Notes: generated by a model from the sequence alone, not told the origin. A stretch of 50,519 nucleotides of DNA from an uncultured Verrucomicrobiales bacterium (GCA_937928425.1 CALFVL010000021.1:1-50519), one strand, 5' to 3'; numbered from the stretch's first letter, positions 16,388 through 26,442 are shown. Numbers and translations are program-made.

Positions 16388-19203
16388 GCATTCATCTTTT
16401 TCAATGCTCTCCCCGTGGGCGAGTTCGCTACTTCTAGGACTTCAGCGGGAGTCCCCTCTGCCACCACATAACCGCCTTCCATCCCCCCCGTGGGTCCTAG
16501 ATCAATGAGGTGATCACAGCGTGCAATCACGTCCAGATTGTGCTCCACCACCACTAAGGAATGTCCCGCATCTCTAAGACGCAAAAACACCTTCATAAGC
16601 ACCTGCACATCCTCGTAATGCAGTCCCGTCGTCGGCTCATCTAGCAGATAGAGGCTATGCCCCGGCCCAGACTTGGACAGCTCACAGGCCAACTTAATCC
16701 GCTGCGCCTCCCCTCCAGAAAGAGTATTCGCGGCCTGCCCTAACTTCACATAAGTCAGGCCCACATCTGCCAGCGCATTCATGATCGCGCTCAGCTTAGG
16801 AACCGCTCCGAAAAAATCACGCGCCTCCTCGATCGTCATTTCTAAAACATCAGCAATGTTCTTCCCACGGTAACGTATCTCCAGTGTCTCTCGATTGTAA
16901 CGCTCCCCACGGCAAGCCTCACAAGAAATCCACACGTCAGGTAAAAAATGCATATCGATTTTCAAAGCCCCCCCGCCCTGGCACTTTTCACAACGTCCCC
17001 CCTTCACATTAAAGCTAAAGCGCCCCGCCTGATAACCCCGCTGTCGTGAAAGTGGCAGCTTAGAAAACAACTCCCGCACCAGATCAAACGCCCCTGTATA
17101 AGTCGCCGGATTAGACCGTGGACTCTTCCCCAGTGGACTCTGATCCACCACCACCACCTTTTCTAAATACTCCACACCCTCCACCCTCTCATGCTTCCCT
17201 ACCTGTGCCTTCGCTCGGTGAAACACCCGTGCAAGAGCACGCCGTAAAATCCCATCCACTAAGGTCGATTTACCACTCCCACTCGGCCCAGTCACCCCCA
17301 CTAACTGACCTAGCGGAATCACCACATCATCCCCCTTTAAATTGTTTTCCTTAGGTCCTATAATCTTCAGCGCCTTCGCAACCTTTCTCTTCTTGGAAGA
17401 AAACACCACTTCATCACGCCTCAGCCATCTCCCCGTCGGGCTATCAAGAAGCATTAACTCCTTCACCGTCCCTTGCCCCACCAACTCGCCCCCAGCTTCA
17501 CCCGCACCCGGGCCGATCTCGATCACCTCATCAGCCGCCCGCACCATCGCCTCATCATGCTCCACCACCACCACCGTATTACCGGCATCACGCAAGCGTA
17601 AAAGCGCTTTGATCAAGCGCTCATTATCCTGCGAATGTAGCCCGATGCTCGGCTCATCTAACACATAAAGCACCCCGGCCAGACCTGCTCCCAACTGTGT
17701 TGCTAAGCGCACCCGCTGAAACTCCCCTCCCGATAAAGTCCCACTCGCCCGATCCAGCGTGAGATAGCCCAAGCCCACCTCATTCAGAAACTTCAAGCGC
17801 TTCTCTAGCTCCCCCACCACTCCTCTCATCGCCGCCTCCTGACCCTCTGACAAAACGACCCCAGCTAACCACCTCCCTAACTCAGAGATCGCACCCCCAC
17901 AAAAATCCTGAATCCCCTTCTCATCGCCATCACCCCCTAAAGTCACGGCAAGATACTCCGGCTTCAGTCGCCGCCCCTCGCAGGCCTCACACCTTCGCGA
18001 GCTCATAAAACGCGCCATACTCCTCCTCACAGCCTCACTCTCGCTCTCACGATAATGTCGCTCCACCTGCCTACAAAGCCCCTCGAACTCCTTCTTCAAG
18101 ACCACCTTTTGCCCCTCCTTCTCCCAAATCACCTCAATCTCCTCACCCTCTAAGCCATAAAAAAGAACCTTCTCAAAATCCTCTCCTAACTCCTCAAAGC
18201 GCTCCTCCACATTCACCCCACAGTGCTTTGCTAAAGCCTCCACCAGCACCTGATTCCAGCCCTTCCGCTTCGTCCCCTTCGACCACACTTTCACCGCCCC
18301 AGCAGCGATCGACTCACCCCGATCAGGTACCACTAAACTCGGATCGCAAAAATCCTCCGTCCCTAGCCCATGACATGCTTCACACGCCCCTAAATGAGAA
18401 TTGAAAGAAAAGTGCCTCGGCGTAAGTCCGGCCAGTTCAAAGCCTGTTTCTGGATTCCGAAAACTCGTGGCAAAAAAAAGCTCCTCCCACCCCTCATCAC
18501 CCTTCTGCTGGGTTAAGGCCCGCACCTCCATTCCACAAATTCTTAGCGCGATCTCCACGCTATCAGCGAGCCGAGACTCCACCCCATCTTTCACTACCAC
18601 GCGGTCCACCACAATTTCCAATTCCCCATCCACTGGCCAATTCCCCACGGCCTCCTCCAGTTCATAAATCACCCCATCCACTCGCACCCTCACAAAACCC
18701 TGCCGCTGTAAATCCGCGATCACCCCCTCTGCATCACCCTCCACTCTAAGTGGTGCTAACAAAATCACCCTCGTCCCCTCCGGCCTAGCACATAAGCTCG
18801 CCACCACATCTCCAGTCGTCATCTTCTCCAGCCGCTCACCCGTCACCGGATCATGCGGGACCCCCGCAGAGGCATAAAGAATCCGGAGATAATCATGAAT
18901 CTCAGTCACCGTCGCAATCGTCGATCGGGGATTGCCAGAACCCACCTTCTGATCGATTGCGATTGCCGGGCTTAGCCCCTCGATCGAGTCCACCTCCGGC
19001 TTCTCCAGCTGGTCTAAAAACTGCCGTGCGTAAACCGAGAGCGACTCCACGTAACGCCGCTGCCCCTCTGCATAAAGCGTGTGAAATGCTAAACTGGACT
19101 TCCCACTCCCACTCACACCCGTCACCACGATCATCTTTCCACGAGGGATATCCACATCCACTCCCTTTAGATTATGTTGTCGGGCTCCACGGATCTTGAT
19201 CAC
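16384..19203 (-). CDS. uvrA: UvrABC excinuclease subunit A
   Basis: This is the damage-recognition ATPase of nucleotide excision repair. I start it at GTG 19203 (VIKIRGARQHNLKGVDVDIPRGK), which gives 939 residues, matching the family; the ORF-track TTG start at 19296 adds 31 residues with no family resemblance but cannot be excluded. Two ABC ATPase modules are visible: Walker A GVSGSGKSS and GPSGSGKST, signatures LSGGEFQRVRLA and LSGGEAQRIKLA, and Walker B LYVLDEPSIGL and LYLLDEPTTGL. Zinc motifs are CEACHGLG, CEACEGRR, and CEKCQGGG paired with CEACRGER. The gene is divergent from hisS and convergent with argH. Confidence 0.97.
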   Translation of the reverse strand: MIKIRGARQHNLKGVDVDIPRGKMIVVTGVSGSGKSSLAFHTLYAEGQRRYVESLSVYARQFLDQLEKPEVDSIEGLSPAIAIDQKVGSGNPRSTIATVTEIHDYLRILYASAGVPHDPVTGERLEKMTTGDVVASLCARPEGTRVILLAPLRVEGDAEGVIADLQRQGFVRVRVDGVIYELEEAVGNWPVDGELEIVVDRVVVKDGVESRLADSVEIALRICGMEVRALTQQKGDEGWEELFFATSFRNPETGFELAGLTPRHFSFNSHLGACEACHGLGTEDFCDPSLVVPDRGESIAAGAVKVWSKGTKRKGWNQVLVEALAKHCGVNVEERFEELGEDFEKVLFYGLEGEEIEVIWEKEGQKVVLKKEFEGLCRQVERHYRESESEAVRRSMARFMSSRRCEACEGRRLKPEYLAVTLGGDGDEKGIQDFCGGAISELGRWLAGVVLSEGQEAAMRGVVGELEKRLKFLNEVGLGYLTLDRASGTLSGGEFQRVRLATQLGAGLAGVLYVLDEPSIGLHSQDNERLIKALLRLRDAGNTVVVVEHDEAMVRAADEVIEIGPGAGEAGGELVGQGTVKELMLLDSPTGRWLRRDEVVFSSKKRKVAKALKIIGPKENNLKGDDVVIPLGQLVGVTGPSGSGKSTLVDGILRRALARVFHRAKAQVGKHERVEGVEYLEKVVVVDQSPLGKSPRSNPATYTGAFDLVRELFSKLPLSRQRGYQAGRFSFNVKGGRCEKCQGGGALKIDMHFLPDVWISCEACRGERYNRETLEIRYRGKNIADVLEMTIEEARDFFGAVPKLSAIMNALADVGLTYVKLGQAANTLSGGEAQRIKLACELSKSGPGHSLYLLDEPTTGLHYEDVQVLMKVFLRLRDAGHSLVVVEHNLDVIARCDHLIDLGPTGGMEGGYVVAEGTPAEVLEVANSPTGRALKKMNA

Positions 19204-19370
19204 CCCACAGTCATCCCCTCTCAGGCCGATTGAGTCAACTTCGACCTCCCAGACTTTGCCCTCACCGAGGGAATTTTGCTCAAAGCCTGCTGACAATCCG
19301 CCTCGACATCGGGGAATGGCCCCCTATCCTCGCGCGCCCGCGAGAAATTCGCGATGATCACTCGCTCACT

Positions 19371-20645
19371 ATGGCTAAACCCACCTTCCAATCACTTCCC
19401 GGCTTTCGAGACTTCCGTCCCGAAGACTGCGCAGTGCGGAACTACCTCTTCGCTAAGTTTCGCGAAGTGGCGCGGCGCTACGGCTTCTTAGAATATGAAA
19501 CCCCTCTAGTAGAAGCCACAGAACTTTATTTGAAAAAATCAGGCGGAGAACTCGGCACCCAGCTCTTCCGCTTCGAGGATCAAGGCGGGCGCGATGTCAC
19601 CCTCCGTCCTGAAGTCACAGCCTCATTGGGCCGCCTCCTCACCGCCTGCCAGCGTGATTACCCGAAACCACTACGCTGGTTCGAAATCGGCCAATGTTTC
19701 CGCTACGAGAAACCGCAGGCAGGGCGCACCCGCGAGTTTTACCAATTCAATGTTGACCTCATTGGCGAGCCCTCCGCCGCCGCCGATGCGGAATTGATCG
19801 CCCTCTCCATCGAGCTCATGCGCGAATTAGGCTTCCAGAAGGGGGACTTCGTCATTCGCCTCTCCGACCGTAATTACTGGCAAAAATATGCGGACTCAAA
19901 AGGCCTTTCTCAAGCGCAAGCCGCAGAGCTCCTCCAAATTGTCGATAAAATCGAGCGAGAAAAAGAAGAGAAACTTACCGCCAGTTTAGCCCCACTAGGC
20001 CTCACTCTTGCCGAGGTTCAAGAAGCCATCCAGTCCCCCTCCGCCTTGAGCGAAAACCTCAACACCGTTCTCAGCAATTTAGAGGCACGGGGAATGCGTG
20101 ACGATGTCGAGATTGACCTCTCCATCGTCCGTGGCCTCGCCTACTACACCGGAGTGGTTTTCGAAATTTTTGACGCCAAGAAATCCATGCGGGCCGTCGC
20201 CGGTGGAGGCCGCTATGACTCCCTCCTATCCTCCCTCTCAGATGGCAAGGTTGACCTTCCTGCCGTAGGCTTCGCCATCGGAGATGTCGTCATTCGGGAT
20301 CTCATCGAGAAGACTCCCCACGCTCTGGAAAAAATGCAGACCAGCCTGGCCGCTGAAAGCGCTTGTGACCTCTTCCTCGTCCTAGCTGACCCTAGCCAAG
20401 AGGCTAAGCTCCTTGCCCTAGCCAGTGAACTCCGCCAGTCAGGTCTCGCCGTTTCCTACTCACTTTCTGCCACAAAATTTGCGAAGCAGTTCAAGGCAGC
20501 CGAGCAAGCTAAGGCTCCACTGGCCCTCGTCATCGGCTCTGAATTCCCAGAAGCCTCCCTAAAACTCATCGCGACTCGTGAGGAAGTGAAAATCACCGCT
20601 GATGAAAAACTCTACACAACCCTTTCCCAATACCTGAAGAAATGA
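19371..20645 (+). CDS. hisS: histidyl-tRNA synthetase
   Basis: This class II synthetase charges tRNA-His. I use the ATG at 19371 (MAKPTFQSLPGFRDFRPED), which gives 424 residues, the usual length; the ORF-track start at 19230 lies inside the region opposite uvrA. Motif 2 is FRYEKPQAGRTREFYQFNVDL. The histidine-binding loops RGLAYYTGVVFEIF and GGGRYDSLL are present, and a C-terminal anticodon-binding domain follows. The final TGA overlaps the ATG of aspS (ATGA), so the two synthetases are translationally coupled, an arrangement seen in many bacteria. Confidence 0.97.
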   Translation: MAKPTFQSLPGFRDFRPEDCAVRNYLFAKFREVARRYGFLEYETPLVEATELYLKKSGGELGTQLFRFEDQGGRDVTLRPEVTASLGRLLTACQRDYPKPLRWFEIGQCFRYEKPQAGRTREFYQFNVDLIGEPSAAADAELIALSIELMRELGFQKGDFVIRLSDRNYWQKYADSKGLSQAQAAELLQIVDKIEREKEEKLTASLAPLGLTLAEVQEAIQSPSALSENLNTVLSNLEARGMRDDVEIDLSIVRGLAYYTGVVFEIFDAKKSMRAVAGGGRYDSLLSSLSDGKVDLPAVGFAIGDVVIRDLIEKTPHALEKMQTSLAAESACDLFLVLADPSQEAKLLALASELRQSGLAVSYSLSATKFAKQFKAAEQAKAPLALVIGSEFPEASLKLIATREEVKITADEKLYTTLSQYLKK

Positions 20646-22441
20646 GAACACACCACTGTAACGAACTCCGCACCGGAAACATCGATGACACCGTGACCCT
20701 AACGGGATGGGTCAATTCCACCCGAGATCATGGTGGCGTCATCTTCATCGACCTGCGTGATCGGGAAGGGCTCACTCAGGTCGTCTTCCGTCCAGATGAT
20801 TCTCAGGAGGCTGCCAAACTTTCTCATAGCCTGCGGGAAGAAGACGTCATCCAAGTCACTGGCCTCGTCGCTGCTCGCCTAAAAACTGCCGAAGTTGACA
20901 CCACAAATGCCGAACTCCCCACCGGAGAAATTGAAATCGTCGCTCAGGAATTAGTCATCGTAAACAAGGCTGAGGTTCTCCCCTTCCAGCTTGATAAAGA
21001 ACTCTCGAATGAGGACCTCCGCCTGAAGCACCGCTACCTCGATCTACGCCGCCCACGTCTCGCCAGTAACCTCCGCCAGCGGCACCACATTACCAAGGCT
21101 GCTCGGGACCACCTCTCGGACCAAGGCTTCATCGAGGTAGAAACTCCCATCCTCTCAAAGGCCACCCCGGAAGGAGCGCGTGACTTCCTCGTCCCCAGTC
21201 GGATTAACCCCGGTAAGTTTTACGCCCTCCCGCAAGCTCCCCAACAGTATAAGCAGATGCTCATGGTCGCGGGCGTAGAAAAATACTTCCAGATTGCTCG
21301 CTGCTTCCGTGATGAAGACCTCCGTGCAGACCGCCAACCAGAATTTTCTCAAATCGACATCGAGGCCTCCTTCGTAGATCAAGAAGACATCATCGGCCTC
21401 ATTGAGGGAATGCTCTCCTCCATGTTTGAAGAAGCACGAGGGGTAAAAGTCCCCACCCCCTTTGAACGTCTCACTTGGCATGATGCCATGAATCGCTTCG
21501 GCTCAGACAAGCCAGAGCGCCGCATCGGCATGGAAATGGTCGACCTCAGCACTGAGCTAAAAGACTGTGAATTCCGCGTCTTCTCTGGAGTCATTAGCAA
21601 TGGTGGCGTTGTCAAAGCCATCAACGCCAAAGGCTTCGCCGACATCTCCACTGGACAGATCGACAAGCTCACTAAACTGGCCCAAGAAGCCGGAGCAAAG
21701 GGCCTTGCCTACATTCAGGCACGTGATACCGACCGCTCCACTTGGCGCTCTCCCTTCGTGAAACGCATGACTGATGAGGAAATCGAAGCCCTCCGCACGA
21801 AGCTCAATATCGAGGCCGGCGACCTCATCCTCTTCGCCGCAGATGAGTGGGAGCCAGCCTGTGATGTCCTAGGGCGCATTCGCCTTGAAGTTGCCTCCCT
21901 TCAGAACCTCCTCGAAGGAAATGACGAGCTCGACTTCCTCTGGGTCACCGAGTTCCCCCTCCTCGCCTATGATGAAGAAGAGGGCCGCCACGTCGCCGTT
22001 CACCATCCCTTCACCCGCCCGCTTAAAGAGGACGAAGAAAAACTCCGTAAAGGAGAACTCGAGGGCCTCCGTGCTCAAGCATACGACGTCGTCCTAAATG
22101 GTTACGAGCTCGGTGGAGGCTCCATCAGAATCCACGAATCAGAACTCCAAAGCGACATGTTTACCGCTCTCGGGATATCAGAAGAAGAAGCGAACACTGA
22201 ATTCGCGCACATTCTCGAGGCCTTTAAATTCGGCGCCCCTCCACACGGCGGCATTGCGCTCGGTCTAGACCGCGTGGTCATGCTCGCTTGTAAAGAAGAG
22301 TCCATTCGTGAAGTCATCGCCTTCCCCAAGAATAACAAAGGAGCAGAAATCATGACCTCGAGCCCCGGAAGTGCCACCGGTAATGCCCTCCGTGACCTTC
22401 GCATTAAATCGACCTACGTCGAAAAACCGAAGTCAGAGTAA
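20642..22441 (+). CDS. aspS: aspartyl-tRNA synthetase
   Basis: This 599-residue class IIb synthetase has an N-terminal OB-fold anticodon domain (TLTGWVNSTRDHGGVIFIDLRDREG). The catalytic core has FIEVETPILSKATPEGARDFLVPSR, QAPQQYKQMLMVAGVEKYFQIARCFRDEDLRADRQPEF (motif 2) and GIALGLDRVVML (motif 3). The long insertion in the middle is the bacterial GAD domain. Whether it is discriminating or also charges tRNA-Asn cannot be judged without the gatCAB and asnS genes. It overlaps hisS by four bases. Confidence 0.97.
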   Translation: MRTHHCNELRTGNIDDTVTLTGWVNSTRDHGGVIFIDLRDREGLTQVVFRPDDSQEAAKLSHSLREEDVIQVTGLVAARLKTAEVDTTNAELPTGEIEIVAQELVIVNKAEVLPFQLDKELSNEDLRLKHRYLDLRRPRLASNLRQRHHITKAARDHLSDQGFIEVETPILSKATPEGARDFLVPSRINPGKFYALPQAPQQYKQMLMVAGVEKYFQIARCFRDEDLRADRQPEFSQIDIEASFVDQEDIIGLIEGMLSSMFEEARGVKVPTPFERLTWHDAMNRFGSDKPERRIGMEMVDLSTELKDCEFRVFSGVISNGGVVKAINAKGFADISTGQIDKLTKLAQEAGAKGLAYIQARDTDRSTWRSPFVKRMTDEEIEALRTKLNIEAGDLILFAADEWEPACDVLGRIRLEVASLQNLLEGNDELDFLWVTEFPLLAYDEEEGRHVAVHHPFTRPLKEDEEKLRKGELEGLRAQAYDVVLNGYELGGGSIRIHESELQSDMFTALGISEEEANTEFAHILEAFKFGAPPHGGIALGLDRVVMLACKEESIREVIAFPKNNKGAEIMTSSPGSATGNALRDLRIKSTYVEKPKSE

Positions 22442-22477
22442 AGGCATTATCCCTCTTCTTTAATCCCACACCATAAA

Positions 22478-23182
22478 TTGATGAGCAGACGAGCTGGCAT
22501 TACCGCGATCTTCACAGCCCTCGCTCCATCACTGCTTTGGGCCGAGACTGAAGAAGAAATTCCACTCGGGATCGAGGCCGTAACCGGACTGCGCAGCCAC
22601 TACGTTCACCGTGGCTTTGAGCTCGCAGACGCCTCCCTAGACTTCCAACTCGAGGCCGAGCTTTCCCTCTCCAACCACTCGTCACTTCACTTCGGACTCT
22701 CCCACCTCTCCGAGAGTAGTGGCGACTTCTCAGAGACCAGTATTTACGCCGAATACACCCACGACTTCAGTGATAAACTCCTCTTGGGAAGCTCCCTCAC
22801 TTACCGCGACCGGAGCTCCAGCCTGCTCGATAGTGGAATCGACCTCGGATTTTTCACCTCCTACGAACTTCACAAGGACTGGCGCTGGCGCAACCAGTTC
22901 CAAATCGACTTCGGCGAAAGTGGCTTCTACTTCGCAAGTGAGCTGGAGTGGAGTCAAGTCCTCTCGGAAGACGCCTTCGTCACCATCGAGAGTGGGCTCA
23001 GCCTCATCTCTGACTACCAGGACCGCGACGGACTAAATGATTTCTATGCCCGGGTATCACTCACCTACACCCTCTCAGAGCAAGTGTCTTTCACCCCCTT
23101 CATAGGTGCTAGTGTTCAGCTCGACGATCATGACGGCAGTGATGTCGCCTATGCTGGCCTCTGGTTTGAGGTCATTTTTTAG
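22478..23182 (+). CDS. outer-membrane beta-barrel-like protein
   Basis: The protein has 234 residues with an N-terminal signal peptide (GITAIFTALAPSLLWAE). The mature part has alternating polar and hydrophobic residues, many aromatics and short turns (YVHRGFEL, SIYAEYTHDFSDKLLLGSSLTYRDR). It ends in VAYAGLWFEVIF with a C-terminal Phe, the usual outer-membrane insertion signal. It resembles TorF-like small barrels by pattern, but I cannot confirm the family. Its last 11 bases overlap the convergent EF-hand gene. Confidence 0.72.
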   Translation: MMSRRAGITAIFTALAPSLLWAETEEEIPLGIEAVTGLRSHYVHRGFELADASLDFQLEAELSLSNHSSLHFGLSHLSESSGDFSETSIYAEYTHDFSDKLLLGSSLTYRDRSSSLLDSGIDLGFFTSYELHKDWRWRNQFQIDFGESGFYFASELEWSQVLSEDAFVTIESGLSLISDYQDRDGLNDFYARVSLTYTLSEQVSFTPFIGASVQLDDHDGSDVAYAGLWFEVIF

Positions 23183-23906
23183 CTTCCTTCTTCTCCCTCT
23201 TCCTCGCCTTCGCTCGCCCTGCACTTGCGCGCAGTTCTCGGCTATTGAGCTCCGTGTTCTCATCGCGGTCTAGGCGGTGAAATAGTCGATGTTTTTGCTC
23301 CACCGAATAGCTCTCTAATTGGGGTAATTTCTGGAATTCGCTCCATGACAGCGCCCCACTCTGATCTAGATCTCCCTCTTGAACCCTCATTTTGGGCAAT
23401 CGCTTTTCCTCTCCCCGCTGCGCCATCCCCTTCCCTAGGCGAGTATCCTTGCGGTCTAGAAATCCGTCCAAATTCACATCGAGACGGCCGAATATCTTTT
23501 CCCGCCTCTCAAGGGTCATCTTAGAAAAAGGGATATGCTGTGCGAATTCGAGCTGACTGATTCTTCCATCACGATCTAGGTCTGCTCTTGCTAAAAGTCT
23601 CTCTTTTTTCTTTGGTGAGTTCAGAGACAACTCGCCTCTAGAAAGAAAGCCATCTTTATTCTTGTCCAAGCGATTGAAAATCTTCGTGCGTGCTTCTGGA
23701 GAGAGTCGCATCACTCGTTTTCCTCTCTCAAATTCCACCTTAGAAATCTTCTGGTCTCTATCTTGATCATGTGATTTCAGAAACTCTTCAGCCCTCGGAG
23801 GCATTTTCTCTGCGACTGTGGCTTGGGCTTCTTTCGCTAAAACTGGCGCAGAACTCAAAGCGATAAAAAATGCATAGGCGTTTAACAAAATGACAGAATG
23901 AGACAC
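23172..23906 (-). CDS. secreted EF-hand repeat protein
   Basis: This 244-residue protein starts with a signal-like segment (VILLNAYAFFIALSSAPVLA). About six EF-hand-like loops follow: DQDRDQKISKVEF, DKNKDGFLSRGEL, DLDRDGRISQLEF, DVNLDGFLDRKD, DLDQSGALSWSEF and DRDENTELNSREL. Most keep the Asp/Asn at 1, 3 and 5 and the Glu at 12; the fourth ends in Asp rather than Glu and the last has a poor third position. The C-terminus is very basic. It is likely an exported calcium-binding protein, a class frequent in Planctomycetes and Verrucomicrobiota. The partner is unknown. Confidence 0.82.
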   Translation of the reverse strand: MSHSVILLNAYAFFIALSSAPVLAKEAQATVAEKMPPRAEEFLKSHDQDRDQKISKVEFERGKRVMRLSPEARTKIFNRLDKNKDGFLSRGELSLNSPKKKERLLARADLDRDGRISQLEFAQHIPFSKMTLERREKIFGRLDVNLDGFLDRKDTRLGKGMAQRGEEKRLPKMRVQEGDLDQSGALSWSEFQKLPQLESYSVEQKHRLFHRLDRDENTELNSRELRASAGRAKARKREKKEAKK

Positions 23907-24011
23907 AGCGAGCTTGGGTTTTCTGATTAAACCACGGCTAAACCGTCAAGTTGCACAAAAAACACTGATTTTCGGTAGACGGGTCCGCTCATTGTCATAA
24001 TCTCCCACCCG

Positions 24012-24884
24012 ATGGAAATTCTCTCATCACTTAAAGCGGAACGCCCTACCCTCTCCTTCGAATTCTTCCCTCCCAAGAATGACTCCGGGGCAGATGAGCT
24101 TTTAAAAACAGTGCACGAGCTTGGTAAGCTCGACCCAGCCTTCGTAAGCGTAACATACGGAGCCGGAGGTAGCACCCGTGAGCGGACCCGTGAAGTGGTG
24201 CAACGAATCATTCAGGAAACCTCCGTCCCAACCATCCCTCACCTCACCTGCATCGGCCATACTAAGGCCGAAATGACTGAGATCCTAAATCAATACTCTG
24301 AAGATCAAGTCGGGACAATTTTAGCCCTTAGAGGTGATCCGCCTCAAAATCAGGTGAACTATGATCACAGTGAGGATGATTTCACCTTTGCCAGTGACCT
24401 GGTCTCCTTCATCTCTCAACATTCATCTCACTTTGAAATCGGAGTTGCAGGTTTCCCAGAAGGTCATCCTGCGACTCAAAACCGCCTTGTAGAGATGGAC
24501 TACTTTAAGAAGAAAGTGGATGCGGGTGCTGATTATATCTGCACGCAGCTTTTCTTCGACACTCATGACTTCTTCGATTATCGGGATCGCTGCCTACTAC
24601 ACGGGATCGACCTGCCAATCGTGGCCGGTATCATGCCCATCACCACTCTCGCCGGAATGAAGCGGATGGCTGACTTAGCAGCGGGAAGTCGCTTCCCAGC
24701 AAAGCTCCTACGGGCCCTTAGCGAAGCTGGAGATGATCCCGCAGCCATTCGACAGGCAGGAATCGACTATGCGATCCTACAGTGCCAAGAGCTGATCGAT
24801 CAATCGGTGGCAGGCCTCCACCTTTACACTCTCAATAAAAGCAGTGCGACGAGGGACATAGCAAGTGCACTGCACTTAACATAA
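24012..24884 (+). CDS. metF: 5,10-methylenetetrahydrofolate reductase
   Basis: This 290-residue flavoenzyme reduces methylene-THF to methyl-THF for methionine synthesis. Visible motifs are LSFEFFPPKND at the start, FVSVTYGAGGSTRERT (folate/FAD pocket), LRGDPP, IGVAGFPEGHP, KKKVDAGADYICTQLFFD and PIVAGIMPI. Length and motif order match bacterial MetF. The 105-base upstream region has no SAM or SAH riboswitch that I can recognise. It stands alone between an EF-hand gene and an AsmA-like gene, both on the opposite strand. Confidence 0.96.
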   Translation: MEILSSLKAERPTLSFEFFPPKNDSGADELLKTVHELGKLDPAFVSVTYGAGGSTRERTREVVQRIIQETSVPTIPHLTCIGHTKAEMTEILNQYSEDQVGTILALRGDPPQNQVNYDHSEDDFTFASDLVSFISQHSSHFEIGVAGFPEGHPATQNRLVEMDYFKKKVDAGADYICTQLFFDTHDFFDYRDRCLLHGIDLPIVAGIMPITTLAGMKRMADLAAGSRFPAKLLRALSEAGDDPAAIRQAGIDYAILQCQELIDQSVAGLHLYTLNKSSATRDIASALHLT

Positions 24885-24924
24885 AATTACGTCCCACTCT
24901 TTCATTCCCTCGCCTACGGGATTG

Positions 24925-26442
24925 CTACTTTCTCATACGGGCTTCACTTAAAATTTTCTCGTTAGCCTCCTCGCTAATTTCCGAGAATTGCTGGTCCTTC
25001 ATCTCTATTTCTATCCATCTCCACCCCTCCTGATCTGCTGGGTAGAGCTTATCCAGCATTTCGTGTTCGGCGAATGAAGACTCTGGAATAGCCAGTTTTA
25101 AGATCCCATTCACACGATGAACTTTCATCTCTCCGAGAAGTCGAATGCCCTCTAAATCTTCCTCACTGGACTGAACGAGTAACTCATTCATCCCATCATA
25201 CCTAGATCGGTCGATCGTGAAGTGCTCAGCCTCTTCACTTTGCTTATAGGCATCACGTAAGCTCATCCGTTCATCAATGAGTCTCTGAGCCACTGAGGTG
25301 TCGGTAGAGTCACTCGAGAAGCCCTCGGTCAGCGTGATTTCTAAAAACTCGGCAGCCTCAGCTTGACTGGGGAGGCGAGTGGTAAACTCACCCACGAGTC
25401 GCGCCAAGTCTCCGGATTTCAAATCCAGATTACGGACCTGCAAGCCTCCGCCTTCCGTCGTAAATTCAAATGATCCTTCCTCAAAGTTCACCCGACGAAA
25501 GGTCCGCTGAGTATCCATAATCGAAACTGCTTTTAAGACCGGCCAGCGCTCACGGATCGTAAGAGAAAGATCTTCCGCCACTGAAGCTTTTCCTTCTACC
25601 TTTATGACACTGTTAGTAGAGCCACTGATCTGCAAATCTCCAGTGATGTGTCCCTCCAAAAAATCCCGCACGGTGACTCCAGACACCTTTAGAAAGCGAT
25701 CTACGGACAGGTCTTCAAAATGTCCTTCAAGTGCAAACTTTGGTTTTTCAATCGGGGCACCGATCCTACCAGTAAGCTCTAACGAACCTTGTCCTTGGGT
25801 GAGGCTAAGTGAAACGAATTCTAGGCCAGACTGGTCCAATACCAGCTCCCCTTTTTTCACGTCCAAATCTCGGAGCCAATTCTGCTGAAACGTCCCCCCT
25901 GAAAGGGTAATGATCCACTTTCCATTTTCTAGATCAGCTTGCATCTCCGCATTGGAAAGACAACCGTAAGTGAGCTTAGAATATCCCCAATCACAGCTAA
26001 AGTCCTCTACTGTGATCGAATTCAGCCCATCTTTCTCACAGCTTTCCAAAATACTCGCAAAGGCCCTTTCCATCTCTTCGCGGCTACCACCCCCCTTTAA
26101 ATTCAGCTCTACTTGCTCAACACTCACTTTTTTGGGTGCCCAATTTTTCGTGAGACCTACTAGGTAAGTGAGCGGCGCGCTTAGCCCCGTCATCTCGAGT
26201 TGATAAAAGAAGCTATCTTCTCCCCCCTTGAGGGTCACTTTCTTAAAGCCAGCGGCTCCACGTGATCTTAGAAACCCCTTTCCATCTGTCTCACTTGCTC
26301 CCAGCGAATCTTGCAACTGTTTTGACATTTTCTCAGCATAAGCTTCCCCCTCGAAGTAACGGCCGAGGAGCAAATAGGTTACTCCAGCTAAGAGTGCGAA
26401 AACGATGATTAGCTTGGTGCAAAGACTCCCCAGCTGTTTCAT
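24925..26442 (-). CDS. membrane-anchored AsmA-like protein
   Basis: I start it at the ATG at 26442 (MKQLGSLCTKLIIVFALLAGVTYLLLG), which places one transmembrane helix at the very N-terminus. The ORF-track start at 26607 adds 55 charged residues without a role and reaches into the scpA promoter area. The rest, about 475 residues, is a long run of beta strands with repeating filament-like pattern (FALEGHFEDLSVDRFLKVSG, GHITGDLQISGSTNSVIKVEG). This resembles AsmA/DUF3971 proteins of the periplasm that handle lipid transport or envelope assembly. Family membership is an inference from pattern, so I give no symbol. Confidence 0.68.
   Translation of the reverse strand: MKQLGSLCTKLIIVFALLAGVTYLLLGRYFEGEAYAEKMSKQLQDSLGASETDGKGFLRSRGAAGFKKVTLKGGEDSFFYQLEMTGLSAPLTYLVGLTKNWAPKKVSVEQVELNLKGGGSREEMERAFASILESCEKDGLNSITVEDFSCDWGYSKLTYGCLSNAEMQADLENGKWIITLSGGTFQQNWLRDLDVKKGELVLDQSGLEFVSLSLTQGQGSLELTGRIGAPIEKPKFALEGHFEDLSVDRFLKVSGVTVRDFLEGHITGDLQISGSTNSVIKVEGKASVAEDLSLTIRERWPVLKAVSIMDTQRTFRRVNFEEGSFEFTTEGGGLQVRNLDLKSGDLARLVGEFTTRLPSQAEAAEFLEITLTEGFSSDSTDTSVAQRLIDERMSLRDAYKQSEEAEHFTIDRSRYDGMNELLVQSSEEDLEGIRLLGEMKVHRVNGILKLAIPESSFAEHEMLDKLYPADQEGWRWIEIEMKDQQFSEISEEANEKILSEARMRK

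Noticed and set aside
19230-19370. N-terminal extension of hisS in the ORF track
   Set aside because: It overlaps the region opposite uvrA and lacks family similarity; the ATG at 19371 gives 424 residues.
23907-24011. possible SAM or SAH riboswitch before metF
   Set aside because: Short hairpins exist, but the conserved cores are not recognisable.
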